Positions 23,652-31,339 of a DNA stretch of 34,883 nt are shown in pieces. Under the pieces are notes generated by a model. It was not told where the DNA came from. It searched no databases and saw nothing but the letters and a program-made list of their open reading frames with translations. The translations under genes and the position numbers were made by a program. Position 1 is the first letter of the stretch, and every line of letters starts with the position of its first letter. Source of the stretch: Pseudalkalibacillus decolorationis (GTDB taxonomy: Bacteria > Bacillota > Bacilli > Bacillales > Fictibacillaceae); NCBI RefSeq assembly GCF_024609785.1, contig NZ_JANHJQ010000019.1, forward strand, positions 1 to 34,883. The letters are read 5' to 3'.

Positions 23652-23805
23652 TTACTTCTTCAAAACCGGTATCCATATTTCGCTTTTAAAATTTGGTGAA
23701 GTTACATTTTATTTTTGTTCCACAGCATTTCTGGTCCCTCAATTTGCTGATAGTTGGTGGATGGAAACCATTCTGAATAAATGCGTCCCCAACATTCTTG
23801 AATAA
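23652..23805 (-). pseudogene. Duplicated C-terminal fragment of the AraC-GyrI gene
   Basis: [14 protein letters not shown] and [12 protein letters not shown] match the end of the AraC-GyrI protein (21036-21190) almost word for word, but a frameshift after the LWNKNK segment breaks the frame, and the upstream part is absent. It is a relic of a partial duplication with its terminator. Confidence 0.8.
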
Positions 23806-23926
23806 GTATAAGAGAAGGGATTATTCATAAGTAAAACGAGCTATAGGGTATTCCCTTAACTGGGCATCCAAAGAGAAAATCGATAATCCTTTTCTACCAA
23901 TAAAATCACAATGTGAAATGTAAATA

Positions 23927-23963
23927 AAGATGCTTTCCTAGTTCAATTTTTGGACAGCATCTT
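23927..23963. terminator. Hairpin between duplicated segment and methyltransferase relic
   Basis: AAGATGCT (23927-23934) pairs with AGCATCTT (23956-23963). The T run is on the plus-strand side (TTTATTATTTTA). Confidence 0.5.
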
Positions 23964-23968
23964 CTTTA

Positions 23969-24200
23969 TTATTTTATCTCGATTAAACGAATTCTTTTAT
24001 AATCAGCTATCCAATTACCGTCTTTACATAAAATTGCTTTTAAATTATTTTCAACCTTTGTTATTATGTAGTCTTTTTTATTATCATCAATATTTTCAAA
24101 CATATGACTTCCGAACATTTCAGTCCAATTCTTTAATCCATTTTCAACGTCTAATGGAGTTGGTCTATCAAAGTGTGCTATAATTTTTAAAATTCGAAAT
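23969..24200 (-). pseudogene. SAM-dependent methyltransferase C-terminal relic
   Basis: The minus-strand frame reads ILKIIAHFDRPTPLDVENGL, then KNWTEMFGSHMF, and ends YKRIRLIEIK. HFDRPTPL and GLKNWxxMF are typical of trans-aconitate-type class I methyltransferases near their C-terminus. The SAM-binding N-terminal part is missing; the frame dies in the upstream region of the sigma-54 activator gene. Confidence 0.7.
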
Positions 24201-24233
24201 TTCGGAAATTTTCTTTTGTTGTGAGGTGTGTTT

Positions 24234-25607
24234 ATGCTTTCATTAGAAGATTATCAATTAATTTTAGAAAATATTGATGGATTGGTTGTAGTTGATAAAG
24301 GGGCAAAGATTGTCTATATGAATGAAAAATTAGCTAAATCAGTGAAAGCTGACCCGAAGAAAATTATTGGAAAACATATTAAAGATGTTATACCTACAAC
24401 AAAAGTTCATCTTGCTGTAGAAACAAGGAAGCCATCTATAGCAGATTGGTATGTTTTGGAAAATCACACGATCATAAGTACACGTTATCCGATCTATAAC
24501 AATGAGGGTCAATTTTTTGGTGTTGTAGAGTATGATGTATTCGATAATTATCATTTGTTAAAAAATTTCTTAAAGAAAGTCGAAAGCTTAAATAGTGAAT
24601 TAGATTATTTTAAAAATGAATTAAAGCGCCTTCAAAGTAGTAAATATTCGATTAACAATATTATTGGAGAGAGCGCATCTATAAAAAAATTGAAAGATGA
24701 AATTAGACAGGCTGCAGCGACAAATTCTACCGTATTAATAACGGGTGAAACAGGTTGTGGAAAAGAATTAGTTGCTCATGCAATTCATGATTTAAGTAAT
24801 CGTAATCACGGTAATTTTGTCCGTTTAAATTGTTCCGCGATACCATCCGAGCTATTTGAATCAGAATTATTCGGCTATGAATCTGGTGCATTTACAAGTG
24901 CCAAAAAAGGTGGAAAGATAGGTAAGTTTCAACTTGCAAATAGTGGTACATTATTCTTGGATGAAGTAAATCAAATGCCATATTCCTTGCAACCGAAAAT
25001 TTTAAGAGCATTACAAGAAAAAGAAATTGATAAAATTGGTGGAAAACATAGTTTATCAATTGATATCCGAATTATTAGTGCGGCTAATGAGGATTTGAGA
25101 ACTTTAATAAAAGAAGGGAAATTTCGGGAGGATTTATTTTATCGCTTAAATGTAATTCACATTCGTGTCCCCCCGTTGAGGGAAAGAAAAGAGGATATCC
25201 CTAAAATAGCAGAATCATATATTATTCATCTTAATCAATTTTTAAATCGAAATGTAGAATCGATTTCTGAAGAAGTACTTGTCATGTTTATGAATTATCA
25301 ATGGCCGGGGAATATTAGGGAGTTACAAAACATGATAGAAAGAGCCATGAATCGTATTGATTGGCATGAGCGCACCTTAAGCTTAGAGCATTTTGATAAT
25401 CTTTCGAATAGAGCGGACGATAGAATTAATTTGGTGGACATTGACATAGAGAATCCACTTGAAGAGATTAAAAAGAAAGCTGAACGTGAAGCTATCGTAC
25501 AAGTATTAAATATGTGCAAGGGGAATAAGACAAAAGCCGCAAAACATTTAAAAATACCCCGTCCGCTTTTATACCAAAAGATGAATCGATTAGGTATAGA
25601 TAAATAA
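24234..25607 (+). CDS. PAS/AAA+ sigma-54-dependent activator (GAFTSA variant)
   Basis: A 457-residue enhancer-binding protein. A PAS domain (about 5-105) opens the protein, and a short coiled linker (110-140) follows. The AAA+ domain has Walker A GETGCGKE (171-178), a loop that reads GAFTSA (218-223) instead of GAFTGA, and Walker B GTLFLDEVN. A Fis-type helix-turn-helix ends it (NKTKAAKHLKIPRPLLYQKM). GAGGTG precedes the ATG at 24234; a GTG at 24228 overlaps it. It lies upstream of a -24/-12 promoter and a peptidase-permease pair, its likely targets. Ser in the loop may alter sigma-54 contact; I infer that it still works because the promoter is so well kept. Confidence 0.93.
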   Translation: MLSLEDYQLILENIDGLVVVDKGAKIVYMNEKLAKSVKADPKKIIGKHIKDVIPTTKVHLAVETRKPSIADWYVLENHTIISTRYPIYNNEGQFFGVVEYDVFDNYHLLKNFLKKVESLNSELDYFKNELKRLQSSKYSINNIIGESASIKKLKDEIRQAAATNSTVLITGETGCGKELVAHAIHDLSNRNHGNFVRLNCSAIPSELFESELFGYESGAFTSAKKGGKIGKFQLANSGTLFLDEVNQMPYSLQPKILRALQEKEIDKIGGKHSLSIDIRIISAANEDLRTLIKEGKFREDLFYRLNVIHIRVPPLRERKEDIPKIAESYIIHLNQFLNRNVESISEEVLVMFMNYQWPGNIRELQNMIERAMNRIDWHERTLSLEHFDNLSNRADDRINLVDIDIENPLEEIKKKAEREAIVQVLNMCKGNKTKAAKHLKIPRPLLYQKMNRLGIDK

Positions 25608-25621
25608 CAAACCGTGAAAAA

Positions 25622-25660
25622 ATGTCATTATAAACTAACAGTGTTCGTTTATAATGACAT
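25622..25660. promoter_or_regulatory. 14-bp dyad between activator and sigma-54 promoter
   Basis: ATGTCATTATAAAC (25622-25635) and GTTTATAATGACAT (25647-25660) are perfect inverted arms with an 11-base spacer. There is no T run after it, so it is more likely a protein-binding dyad than a terminator. It lies about 135-175 bases before the -24 GG, within enhancer distance. TATAAAC recurs at 25720-25726. Confidence 0.5.
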
Positions 25661-25701
25661 ATAATCAAACGCCTTATATCAATGATATTGATTTTGTTTA
25701 G

Positions 25702-25750
25702 CCGCATAAAAGATGTAAGTATAAACTTACACTTTTTATGTGGTTTTTTT
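25702..25750 (+). terminator. Terminator of the sigma-54 activator gene
   Basis: CCGCATAAAA...TGTAAGT and ACTTACA...TTTTTATGTGG form a long stem around TGTAAGT-ATAA-ACTTACA (25714-25731), followed by TTTTTTT. Confidence 0.75.
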
Positions 25751-25793
25751 GTTCATGACGCCAATAGTATTGATACTGTCCGCTTTTTATAAA

Positions 25794-25810
25794 TTGGCAT
25801 GATAATTGCT
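25794..25810 (+). promoter_or_regulatory. Sigma-54 (-24/-12) promoter of peptidase-permease operon
   Basis: TTGGCATGATAATTGCT differs from the consensus TTGGCACG-N4-TTGCT at one base. GG (25796-25797) and GC (25808-25809) are ten bases apart. AGTAT-TG-ATACT (25766-25777) lies just upstream. The transcript would have an untranslated leader of about 180 bases before the peptidase start (25821-26003), in which I see no gene or clear riboswitch. Confidence 0.85.
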
Positions 25811-26003
25811 ATTAAATAGATATAGACTTTAAATTATACATTGGTGATTAGGGGGTTATATCGTGTAAAAGGTCAAGATACATTGTTTATTTTTATCAAA
25901 GGATTTGTAAGCGTATCCAAAGTAAGTTATTTTCTAGACCAGTTTGGACGGATTAAAAACCGTATGATTTTAAATTACAACTAGATAAGGAGAGAAAGTT
26001 AAT

Positions 26004-27104
26004 ATGAGTAAAAAACGCGCTCGTGACCTTGGATTGCCGTTTCCTGGTACTCCAGGTGAATTAAATGCAATAACAGATGTTCCTGGTGTAGAGGTTGGGT
26101 TAACGACAATCATAGAAGGAGAAGGTAAACTCCAAATTGGTAAAGGTCCAGTCCGTACTGGTGTAACAGCTATTTTACCCCGCGGCAAGGGAGAAAAAAT
26201 GCAGCCGATTTGGGCGGGCTTTTACAGCTTGAATGGTAATGGTGAAATGACAGGTATGCATTGGGTTCAGGATGGGGGATATTTTCTTAGTCCGATTTGT
26301 ATTACCAATACCCATTCTGTAGGAATTGCTCACCATGCAACAACGAAATGGATGCTGAAACAATATGAGAAACAATTCAGCAATGAACAAATATGGGCAA
26401 TGCCTGTTATTGCTGAAACGTATGATGGAGTCCTTAACGACATTAACGGACAGCATATTTCAGAGCAGCATGTTCTTTCTGCAATTGATGGTGCGAGGTC
26501 AGGGCCAGTTGCTGAGGGGAATGTTGGCGGTGGAACGGGAATGATTTGCTATGAGTTTAAAGGTGGAACCGGTACATCTTCACGCATCGCCGAAATTAAT
26601 GGAGTCGGGCATCATATTGGAGTTCTCGTTCAAGCTAACTACGGTTTACGTGACTGGCTTTCGATTATTGGAGTACCCGTGGGTAAGCATTTAAAAAAAG
26701 GAAAACTGTTATCACGGGAGCAAGGCTCTATTATAGTAATTATTGGAACAGATATTCCGATGCTCCCCCACCAGCTTAACCGAGTTGCCAAGCGTGCAGC
26801 CATTGGAATAGGTAGAAGTGGAAGCCCTGGTGGCAATAACTCTGGAGATATATTTCTTGCATTTTCAACAGCAAATGAAATGGAGATTCCACAACAATCA
26901 CAAGGAAAACTACAAATGGAATTTATAAATGATGAATTATTTGACCCAATTTACGAAGCGGTTTGTCAGGCCATAGATGAATCAGTTGTTAATGCGTTAA
27001 TCGCTGCAGAAACAATGACCACAGTAAAGCCCTATGGAAAAAAAGTATACGCAATTGACCATGAAGAATTGCTGCAAGTTATGAAAGAATACAATCAATT
27101 ATAA
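26004..27104 (+). CDS. DmpA/BapA-type P1 family aminopeptidase
   Basis: A 366-residue Ntn-hydrolase of peptidase family S58/P1. The precursor is cut before the nucleophilic Ser; here NN-SGD (Asn279/Ser280) in SPGGNNSGDIFLAF matches the beta-aminopeptidase BapA cut site more than the Gly-Ser of DmpA. ITNTHSVG (about 101-108) and the GNVGGGTG region (about 172-179) are also as in the family. Members release N-terminal amino acids from peptides, amides or beta-peptides. AAGGAGAG precedes the ATG. It is the first gene after a -24/-12 promoter and precedes a permease by 51 bases, so it probably breaks down something that permease imports. No signal peptide, so cytoplasmic. Confidence 0.92.
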   Translation: MSKKRARDLGLPFPGTPGELNAITDVPGVEVGLTTIIEGEGKLQIGKGPVRTGVTAILPRGKGEKMQPIWAGFYSLNGNGEMTGMHWVQDGGYFLSPICITNTHSVGIAHHATTKWMLKQYEKQFSNEQIWAMPVIAETYDGVLNDINGQHISEQHVLSAIDGARSGPVAEGNVGGGTGMICYEFKGGTGTSSRIAEINGVGHHIGVLVQANYGLRDWLSIIGVPVGKHLKKGKLLSREQGSIIVIIGTDIPMLPHQLNRVAKRAAIGIGRSGSPGGNNSGDIFLAFSTANEMEIPQQSQGKLQMEFINDELFDPIYEAVCQAIDESVVNALIAAETMTTVKPYGKKVYAIDHEELLQVMKEYNQL

Positions 27105-27155
27105 CGGTGGACTTTCCTTGGTTTTTAGGGGAAAAAAGAAGAGGAGGATATTATT

Positions 27156-28526
27156 ATGGAAAACAAAATAAATGGTAATAGTCCAAAAAGCTTAAACCGA
27201 ACACTGACCCTTTTCCCTCTAGTATTTATAGGGCTTTCCTACATGATACCGACGGCTGTATTTTCACCATACGGAATTACGGCCGTCATAACAGAAGGAA
27301 GAGTTCCTGCGGCCTATCTTATGGCTTTGATCATGATTTCTTTTACTGCCTACAGTTATGGGAAAATGATTAAGGTTTTTCCTTCTGCGGGTTCAGCGTA
27401 TACCTATACACAACAAACGATAAGTCCTCATTTTGGTTTTCTTGTTGGATGGGTCGTGATGATGGATTATTTATTTCTGCCGATGCTTAACGTCTTAGCA
27501 AGTAGTATTTTCCTGCATGCAGCATTTTCATTTATACCTGTTTGGATATGGATTTTAGCATTTACCATTCCTATCACGATAACGAATCTATTCGGAATTC
27601 AACTCAATGCCAAAATTAACACGATTTTAATTATTTTTCAAGTGACATTTGTCGTGATTTTTATTGGATTGTCGATTCAACAAATTATTACCCAAAATAT
27701 TGGAGCGGGTACGATCTTTTTTATGGAACCTTTTCACAATTCGGATCTATCGTTTTTACCCATTTTAACGGGAGCTTCAATTGTCGCTACAAGCTTTCTT
27801 GGATTTGATGCAGTAACGACGTTTTCAGAGGAAACGGTAAATCCTAAGAAAACGGTTCCGAAAGCTATTTTTCTTGTCGCACTGTTTGGTGGAACCATTT
27901 TCATCTTAGTATCATACACTCTTAATTTAGTTTATCCCGATTTCACTTCGTTTATTAACCCGGATGTAGCTGGTTTTGAAATCGTTCAATCTCTTGGCTT
28001 TACACTCCTTACCTCGTTTTTTATAGCGGCATCCGCTGTAGGATGTATCGGAGGAACACTTTCCGCACAAGCAAGCGGAGCGCGATTGCTATACGCAATG
28101 GGCAGGGATTCTGTTCTCCCATCAAAAATATTTGGGAAATTACATTCAAAATACAAAACACCAGTGTTCAACATACTTTTTATAGGTTTAGTTTGTTTAG
28201 GAGCATTTTTTATAGATTTAGGTATAGGATTCTCTTTAGTTAATTTTGGAGCACTTTTTGCATTCACATTCGTTAATTTGTCGGTTATTTTCCATTTTTA
28301 TATAAAACAAAAGCAGCGGGGTATAAAGGGTACAATTCTATATTTGATGATTCCACTTATCGGTGCCTGTCTCACTTCATGGATATGGTTAAGCTTAAGC
28401 AAAAATGCACTTATTTTTGGAGGTATCTGGTCGTTTATAGGAATTGTGTACCTCTTAATCTTAACGAAGGGATTTGTAAAGAAGCCTCCTCAATATCATA
28501 TTGATGAGAAAGAGATTTCACAATAA
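27156..28526 (+). CDS. APC-family permease, PuuP-like paralogue
   Basis: A 456-residue polytopic protein with about 12 membrane spans, FPSAGSAYTY (75-84) and the LYAMGRDSVLP loop, clearly paralogous to the permease at 5435-6817. AGAGGAGG precedes the ATG. It follows the peptidase at 51 bases in the same sigma-54 operon. Substrate probably a short peptide, amino-acid amide or amine; the sequence does not decide. It ends at 28526, and a GTTCAAAAAG repeat follows directly. Confidence 0.9.
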   Translation: MENKINGNSPKSLNRTLTLFPLVFIGLSYMIPTAVFSPYGITAVITEGRVPAAYLMALIMISFTAYSYGKMIKVFPSAGSAYTYTQQTISPHFGFLVGWVVMMDYLFLPMLNVLASSIFLHAAFSFIPVWIWILAFTIPITITNLFGIQLNAKINTILIIFQVTFVVIFIGLSIQQIITQNIGAGTIFFMEPFHNSDLSFLPILTGASIVATSFLGFDAVTTFSEETVNPKKTVPKAIFLVALFGGTIFILVSYTLNLVYPDFTSFINPDVAGFEIVQSLGFTLLTSFFIAASAVGCIGGTLSAQASGARLLYAMGRDSVLPSKIFGKLHSKYKTPVFNILFIGLVCLGAFFIDLGIGFSLVNFGALFAFTFVNLSVIFHFYIKQKQRGIKGTILYLMIPLIGACLTSWIWLSLSKNALIFGGIWSFIGIVYLLILTKGFVKKPPQYHIDEKEISQ

Positions 28527-28572
28527 GAGGATGTTCAAAAAGTCACCAAATGATAAGCTACGAATCACTGTT
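28526..28572. repeat. Truncated MITE-like repeat end
   Basis: GAGGATGTTCAAAAAGTCAC with the start of a body that reads AAATGATAAGCTACGAA. The first 17 bases match the repeat at 20551; no right end is present. The remainder of the 429-base gap to 28955 holds the 54-bp repeat, an imperfect hairpin (CCTGCC/GGCAGG, about 28695-28778), and a 27-codon TTG-started frame with an RBS (28678-28761) that I cannot identify. Confidence 0.55.
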
Positions 28573-28790
28573 CGAACAATGAAAGTTAATCAAATTGAAA
28601 TCTCAAAACGATTTATTAGAACAAAGGCTTGGTATTCATATTTACCATAAAAGAGGGTTAGGGAAGAGGTGAATAAATTGTTAGAAATAAGAGCCTGCCA
28701 ACATCTTCAACCTATGTCTATCATGTATTCTCCCTTATTTTTTAAGGGCTATTTATTTTAGGTCTTGATAACGGCAGGTGAATGACCAAA

Positions 28791-28844
28791 AGAATAGCAG
28801 GAATTGTAAAGAACCATCCGACTTTCCATGCACAATTATGTAGG
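28791..28844. repeat. 54-bp repeat, copy 2
   Basis: Near copy of 21932-21985. On the minus strand, an ATG in this repeat begins MILHNCAWKVGWFFTIPAIL, a hydrophobic stretch of about 35 codons in all. This may be a small peptide or a relic. Confidence 0.55.
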
Positions 28845-28955
28845 ATCATTATAAGCGGATTTAAGTTTTCCATAGCACGCTTCTATAAGGTTTTGAATTA
28901 ATTATAAACCAATGGTTCAAACTAAGTTAAAATACCTGTTACAGAGGGTGAGCTT

Positions 28956-29141
28956 ATGTCACTTCAAAAAAATGATCGCCATAATCAAGATAAAGATAAA
29001 AATCTAAATAAAGAAGATGATACTTACGGCATATTTAAACAGGAAATGGAAGTAGATTCAGATATCAACGAAGATCCAAACAGGGAAAGATTATTGGACG
29101 AATCAGTTGACGCTTATCTGAAATCAAAAAAAGAACAGTAA
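28956..29141 (+). CDS. Small hydrophilic protein, hypothetical
   Basis: Sixty-one residues, highly charged (MSLQKNDRHNQDKDKNLNKE at the start; ERLLDESVDAYLKSKKEQ near the end), no membrane segment. AGAGGGTGAGC precedes the ATG. It looks like the short hydrophilic proteins common in spore-forming Bacilli, but I cannot name a family. A bidirectional terminator follows. Confidence 0.75.
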   Translation: MSLQKNDRHNQDKDKNLNKEDDTYGIFKQEMEVDSDINEDPNRERLLDESVDAYLKSKKEQ

Positions 29142-29178
29142 AAACAGGTTTACTGGATAACAAGTATGGTTCCAGACA

Positions 29179-29211
29179 AAAAAACTGCAGGTTTCATATC
29201 CGCAGTTTTTT
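29179..29211. terminator. Bidirectional terminator
   Basis: AAAAAACTGC (29179-29188) pairs with GCAGTTTTTT (29202-29211). It lies between two convergent genes and can serve both. Confidence 0.85.
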
Positions 29212-29224
29212 GTGTTTAAAGGGT

Positions 29225-29689
29225 TTAAGAACTTGATGCAACCTTTTCTTTAAACGCCTTCATTTTTTCCATCGTATCGTTCATTAATTGTTGTATTTTT
29301 TCTAGATTTTGTTGATTCTGTTTTGCTTCATCCATTAGTGGATAAAGACTTTCTTCTATGTTGGTGTAGTCTTCAGGGTACTCTTCTTCTACTTTCTTCT
29401 CAATGGCATCCCAATTTTCTTCAAGCTTTTCACCTGCTGTTTTTATTTGTTCAGGGTCTGAAGGTTCTGCTTTCACAGCGGTCTGTAAGTCCTGCAACGA
29501 TGCCATAACTTCTTCAATACCATTCGAAAGATCACCTGACATCTCATCTTTCTGTTCACTAGTTTCTTCGTTTTCGGTTGATTCTTTTTGGTCTTCCGTA
29601 TTGACCTTTCCATCGTTCGTAGAGTTACAGCCAGCTGCCACCAAAAGCGTAAAGACCAATACTACTAAAACACGAAAAGAGTTTCTCAT
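29225..29689 (-). CDS. Small helical lipoprotein
   Basis: A 154-residue protein with a lipoprotein signal (MRNSFRVLVVLVFTLL, lipobox VAAGC, Cys21). A Ser/Thr/Glu-rich linker follows, then a long helical, coiled-coil-like domain (about 53-150, with EEVMASLQDLQTAVKAEP). AGGAGGGGATAAGC precedes the ATG. It would be anchored to the outer face of the membrane. Family not recognised. Confidence 0.88.
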   Translation of the reverse strand: MRNSFRVLVVLVFTLLVAAGCNSTNDGKVNTEDQKESTENEETSEQKDEMSGDLSNGIEEVMASLQDLQTAVKAEPSDPEQIKTAGEKLEENWDAIEKKVEEEYPEDYTNIEESLYPLMDEAKQNQQNLEKIQQLMNDTMEKMKAFKEKVASSS

Positions 29690-29912
29690 GCTTATCCCCT
29701 CCTTTAGAAAACCGTTCCCACTGACTTAGATTTTTAAACGAGACCATTGAAGGAATTATGGATAGTGAGCAATAATTTAGAACTAGTCTTAATTGATCAC
29801 AACCTGAATAGTGTTGATATGATGATGATGTCTATTTCGTATAATTGTTTTTCGCGTTCCAGGAAGGCTGTTTAGGAAAATGTTAATCATCTCAAGTAAA
29901 GGAGTGAGTGAA

Positions 29913-30362
29913 ATGAAGACGTATTGTGTAGCTGCCTCGAAAATGATTGAGGCTTCCCCAGAAAGGGTTTATCAAGTTATTAGTGATATGGATGAACATC
30001 GGAATTTTCTGCCTAAGGAATTCGAGTCTGTGGTGATTGAAAAAGGTGGTATCGGAGAGGGGACGGTCTTTCGATTAAACCTGAATGTCATGGGAAAGAG
30101 ATCGACGAACGTTATGACGATTTCAGAACCGGAACCAGGCAGGGTAATAATCGAAAAGGACGCCGTTGCAGGTATTACGACGATCTGGACGATTTCACCC
30201 GGGCAGGATGATAAACATTGTGACCTGCAGCTTGTCTCTGAAATCCGCAAAAAACCTGGCTTTGCAGGGCTAGTTGAGAGAATATTGACTCCATACATCT
30301 TTCGTTCGATCTACAAAAGAGAACTCGATCAACTGAATGCTTATGTCAAGACCTCAGAATAA
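29913..30362 (+). CDS. SRPBCC (polyketide cyclase/START-like) protein
   Basis: A 149-residue SRPBCC protein: ASKMIEASPERVYQVISDMD at the N-terminus, a central strand region, and a long C-terminal helix ending QLNAYVKTSE. Unlike the two AHSA1-like SRPBCC genes in the window, this is closer to the polyketide-cyclase/COQ10-type. AAAGGAGTGAGTGAA precedes the ATG. Ligand unknown. Confidence 0.85.
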   Translation: MKTYCVAASKMIEASPERVYQVISDMDEHRNFLPKEFESVVIEKGGIGEGTVFRLNLNVMGKRSTNVMTISEPEPGRVIIEKDAVAGITTIWTISPGQDDKHCDLQLVSEIRKKPGFAGLVERILTPYIFRSIYKRELDQLNAYVKTSE

Positions 30363-30401
30363 TCATTTATTAATCTGAGGTCTCTGTGATCTTCTGATTT
30401 A

Positions 30402-30446
30402 GAGGAAGCAACATATCTTATAAAAGTTCTGAGATGTTACTTCCTC
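30402..30446. terminator. Terminator between convergent genes
   Basis: GAGGAAGCAACATATC (30402-30417) pairs with GAGATGTTACTTCCTC (30431-30446) with two mismatches. It lies 15 bases from the stop of the minus-strand SDR gene. Confidence 0.6.
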
Positions 30447-30460
30447 AAATCCTTTATGAA

Positions 30461-31180
30461 TTATGCATTCGTATCGAACATGGCTGGCATATTAATTTCT
30501 TTAACGCACGAAGCCTTAGAGAGACTCACTACAACCTTGATTAAAGAAACGATATCCTGTACAGGTATTCTTGTGCCTTTATATGTCGATAAAGCTTTTT
30601 CAGCTCCCTCTTCATACGGAATGGTTGCTGCGATATTACCAGGATTGATACACGTCACACCAATCTCAAATTTTCTAAGATTCTCTCGTAAAGAGTTGCT
30701 TATTCCACGTACTCCAAACTTAGAAGCGACATATGCCACTTGCTTGCTTTCGTTATTTTCGATACCATCAGCTGAACCTATCAAAATGATCTTAGCATTC
30801 TCCGATTTTTTAAGATTGGGTAATAGTTTCTGAGTGCAAATGATTGCGGAGGTTGTATTGACATTGATGATGTTTTCGATATCTTCTGGATCATCTTTTT
30901 CAAAATCATAATGATCCTGAAATCCTTCCTTCTCCCATATCCCTGCATTATAAAGGAGTACATCAATCGGCTCATCCTTTATTGCATCAGCAATAGCAGT
31001 ATATGAGGTTTTCTGTGAAAGATCAGCTTCAATCCAGTATCTGTGAATGCCGTCACTAAGACTCAAGCTCTCCGGTTTGCTTCTAGAAACGATCCAAACA
31101 TGGTCGCCTTTTTCGGGTAATCCTTTTACAAACGCATCACCAAGTCCTCTACTTGCACCAAATAAAACAAAGTTCATCAT
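30461..31180 (-). CDS. Short-chain dehydrogenase/reductase
   Basis: A 239-residue classical SDR. It has NFVLFGASRGLG (cofactor GxxxGxG variant), LLYNAGIWE (the NAG motif), a serine in the IGSADG segment, and YVASKFGVR as the YxxxK catalytic pair. The INPGNIAATIP segment follows. GGAGGG precedes two adjacent ATGs; either at 31180 or 31177 may be used. Substrate unknown; cytoplasmic NAD(P)-dependent reductase. Confidence 0.88.
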   Translation of the reverse strand: MMNFVLFGASRGLGDAFVKGLPEKGDHVWIVSRSKPESLSLSDGIHRYWIEADLSQKTSYTAIADAIKDEPIDVLLYNAGIWEKEGFQDHYDFEKDDPEDIENIINVNTTSAIICTQKLLPNLKKSENAKIILIGSADGIENNESKQVAYVASKFGVRGISNSLRENLRKFEIGVTCINPGNIAATIPYEEGAEKALSTYKGTRIPVQDIVSLIKVVVSLSKASCVKEINMPAMFDTNA

Positions 31181-31339
31181 GATACCCTCCATACCTAAAA
31201 TAATGTAGTAACCGTGTCATCAAATAAACAATAACAAGTGTGATTAAGTTACACATCCATTAGAATACTGATGTTCCCTACATCTTTAGGCTGAATCATG
31301 GCATTCCTATTTGTTATGTTAAAACGAAATGAGAATCTG

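Noticed and set aside
23950-24183. Plus-strand 77-codon Phe/Leu/Tyr-rich frame
   Set aside because: It is the antisense of a methyltransferase C-terminal relic (HFDRPTPL), which explains its odd composition.
25821-26003. Riboswitch in the 180-base leader of the peptidase operon
   Set aside because: No recognisable aptamer core, strong stem or terminator is visible; called empty leader.
28678-28761. 27-codon TTG-started frame with RBS after the second permease
   Set aside because: Too short, no homology recalled, and it overlaps an imperfect hairpin; mentioned in the repeat entry only.
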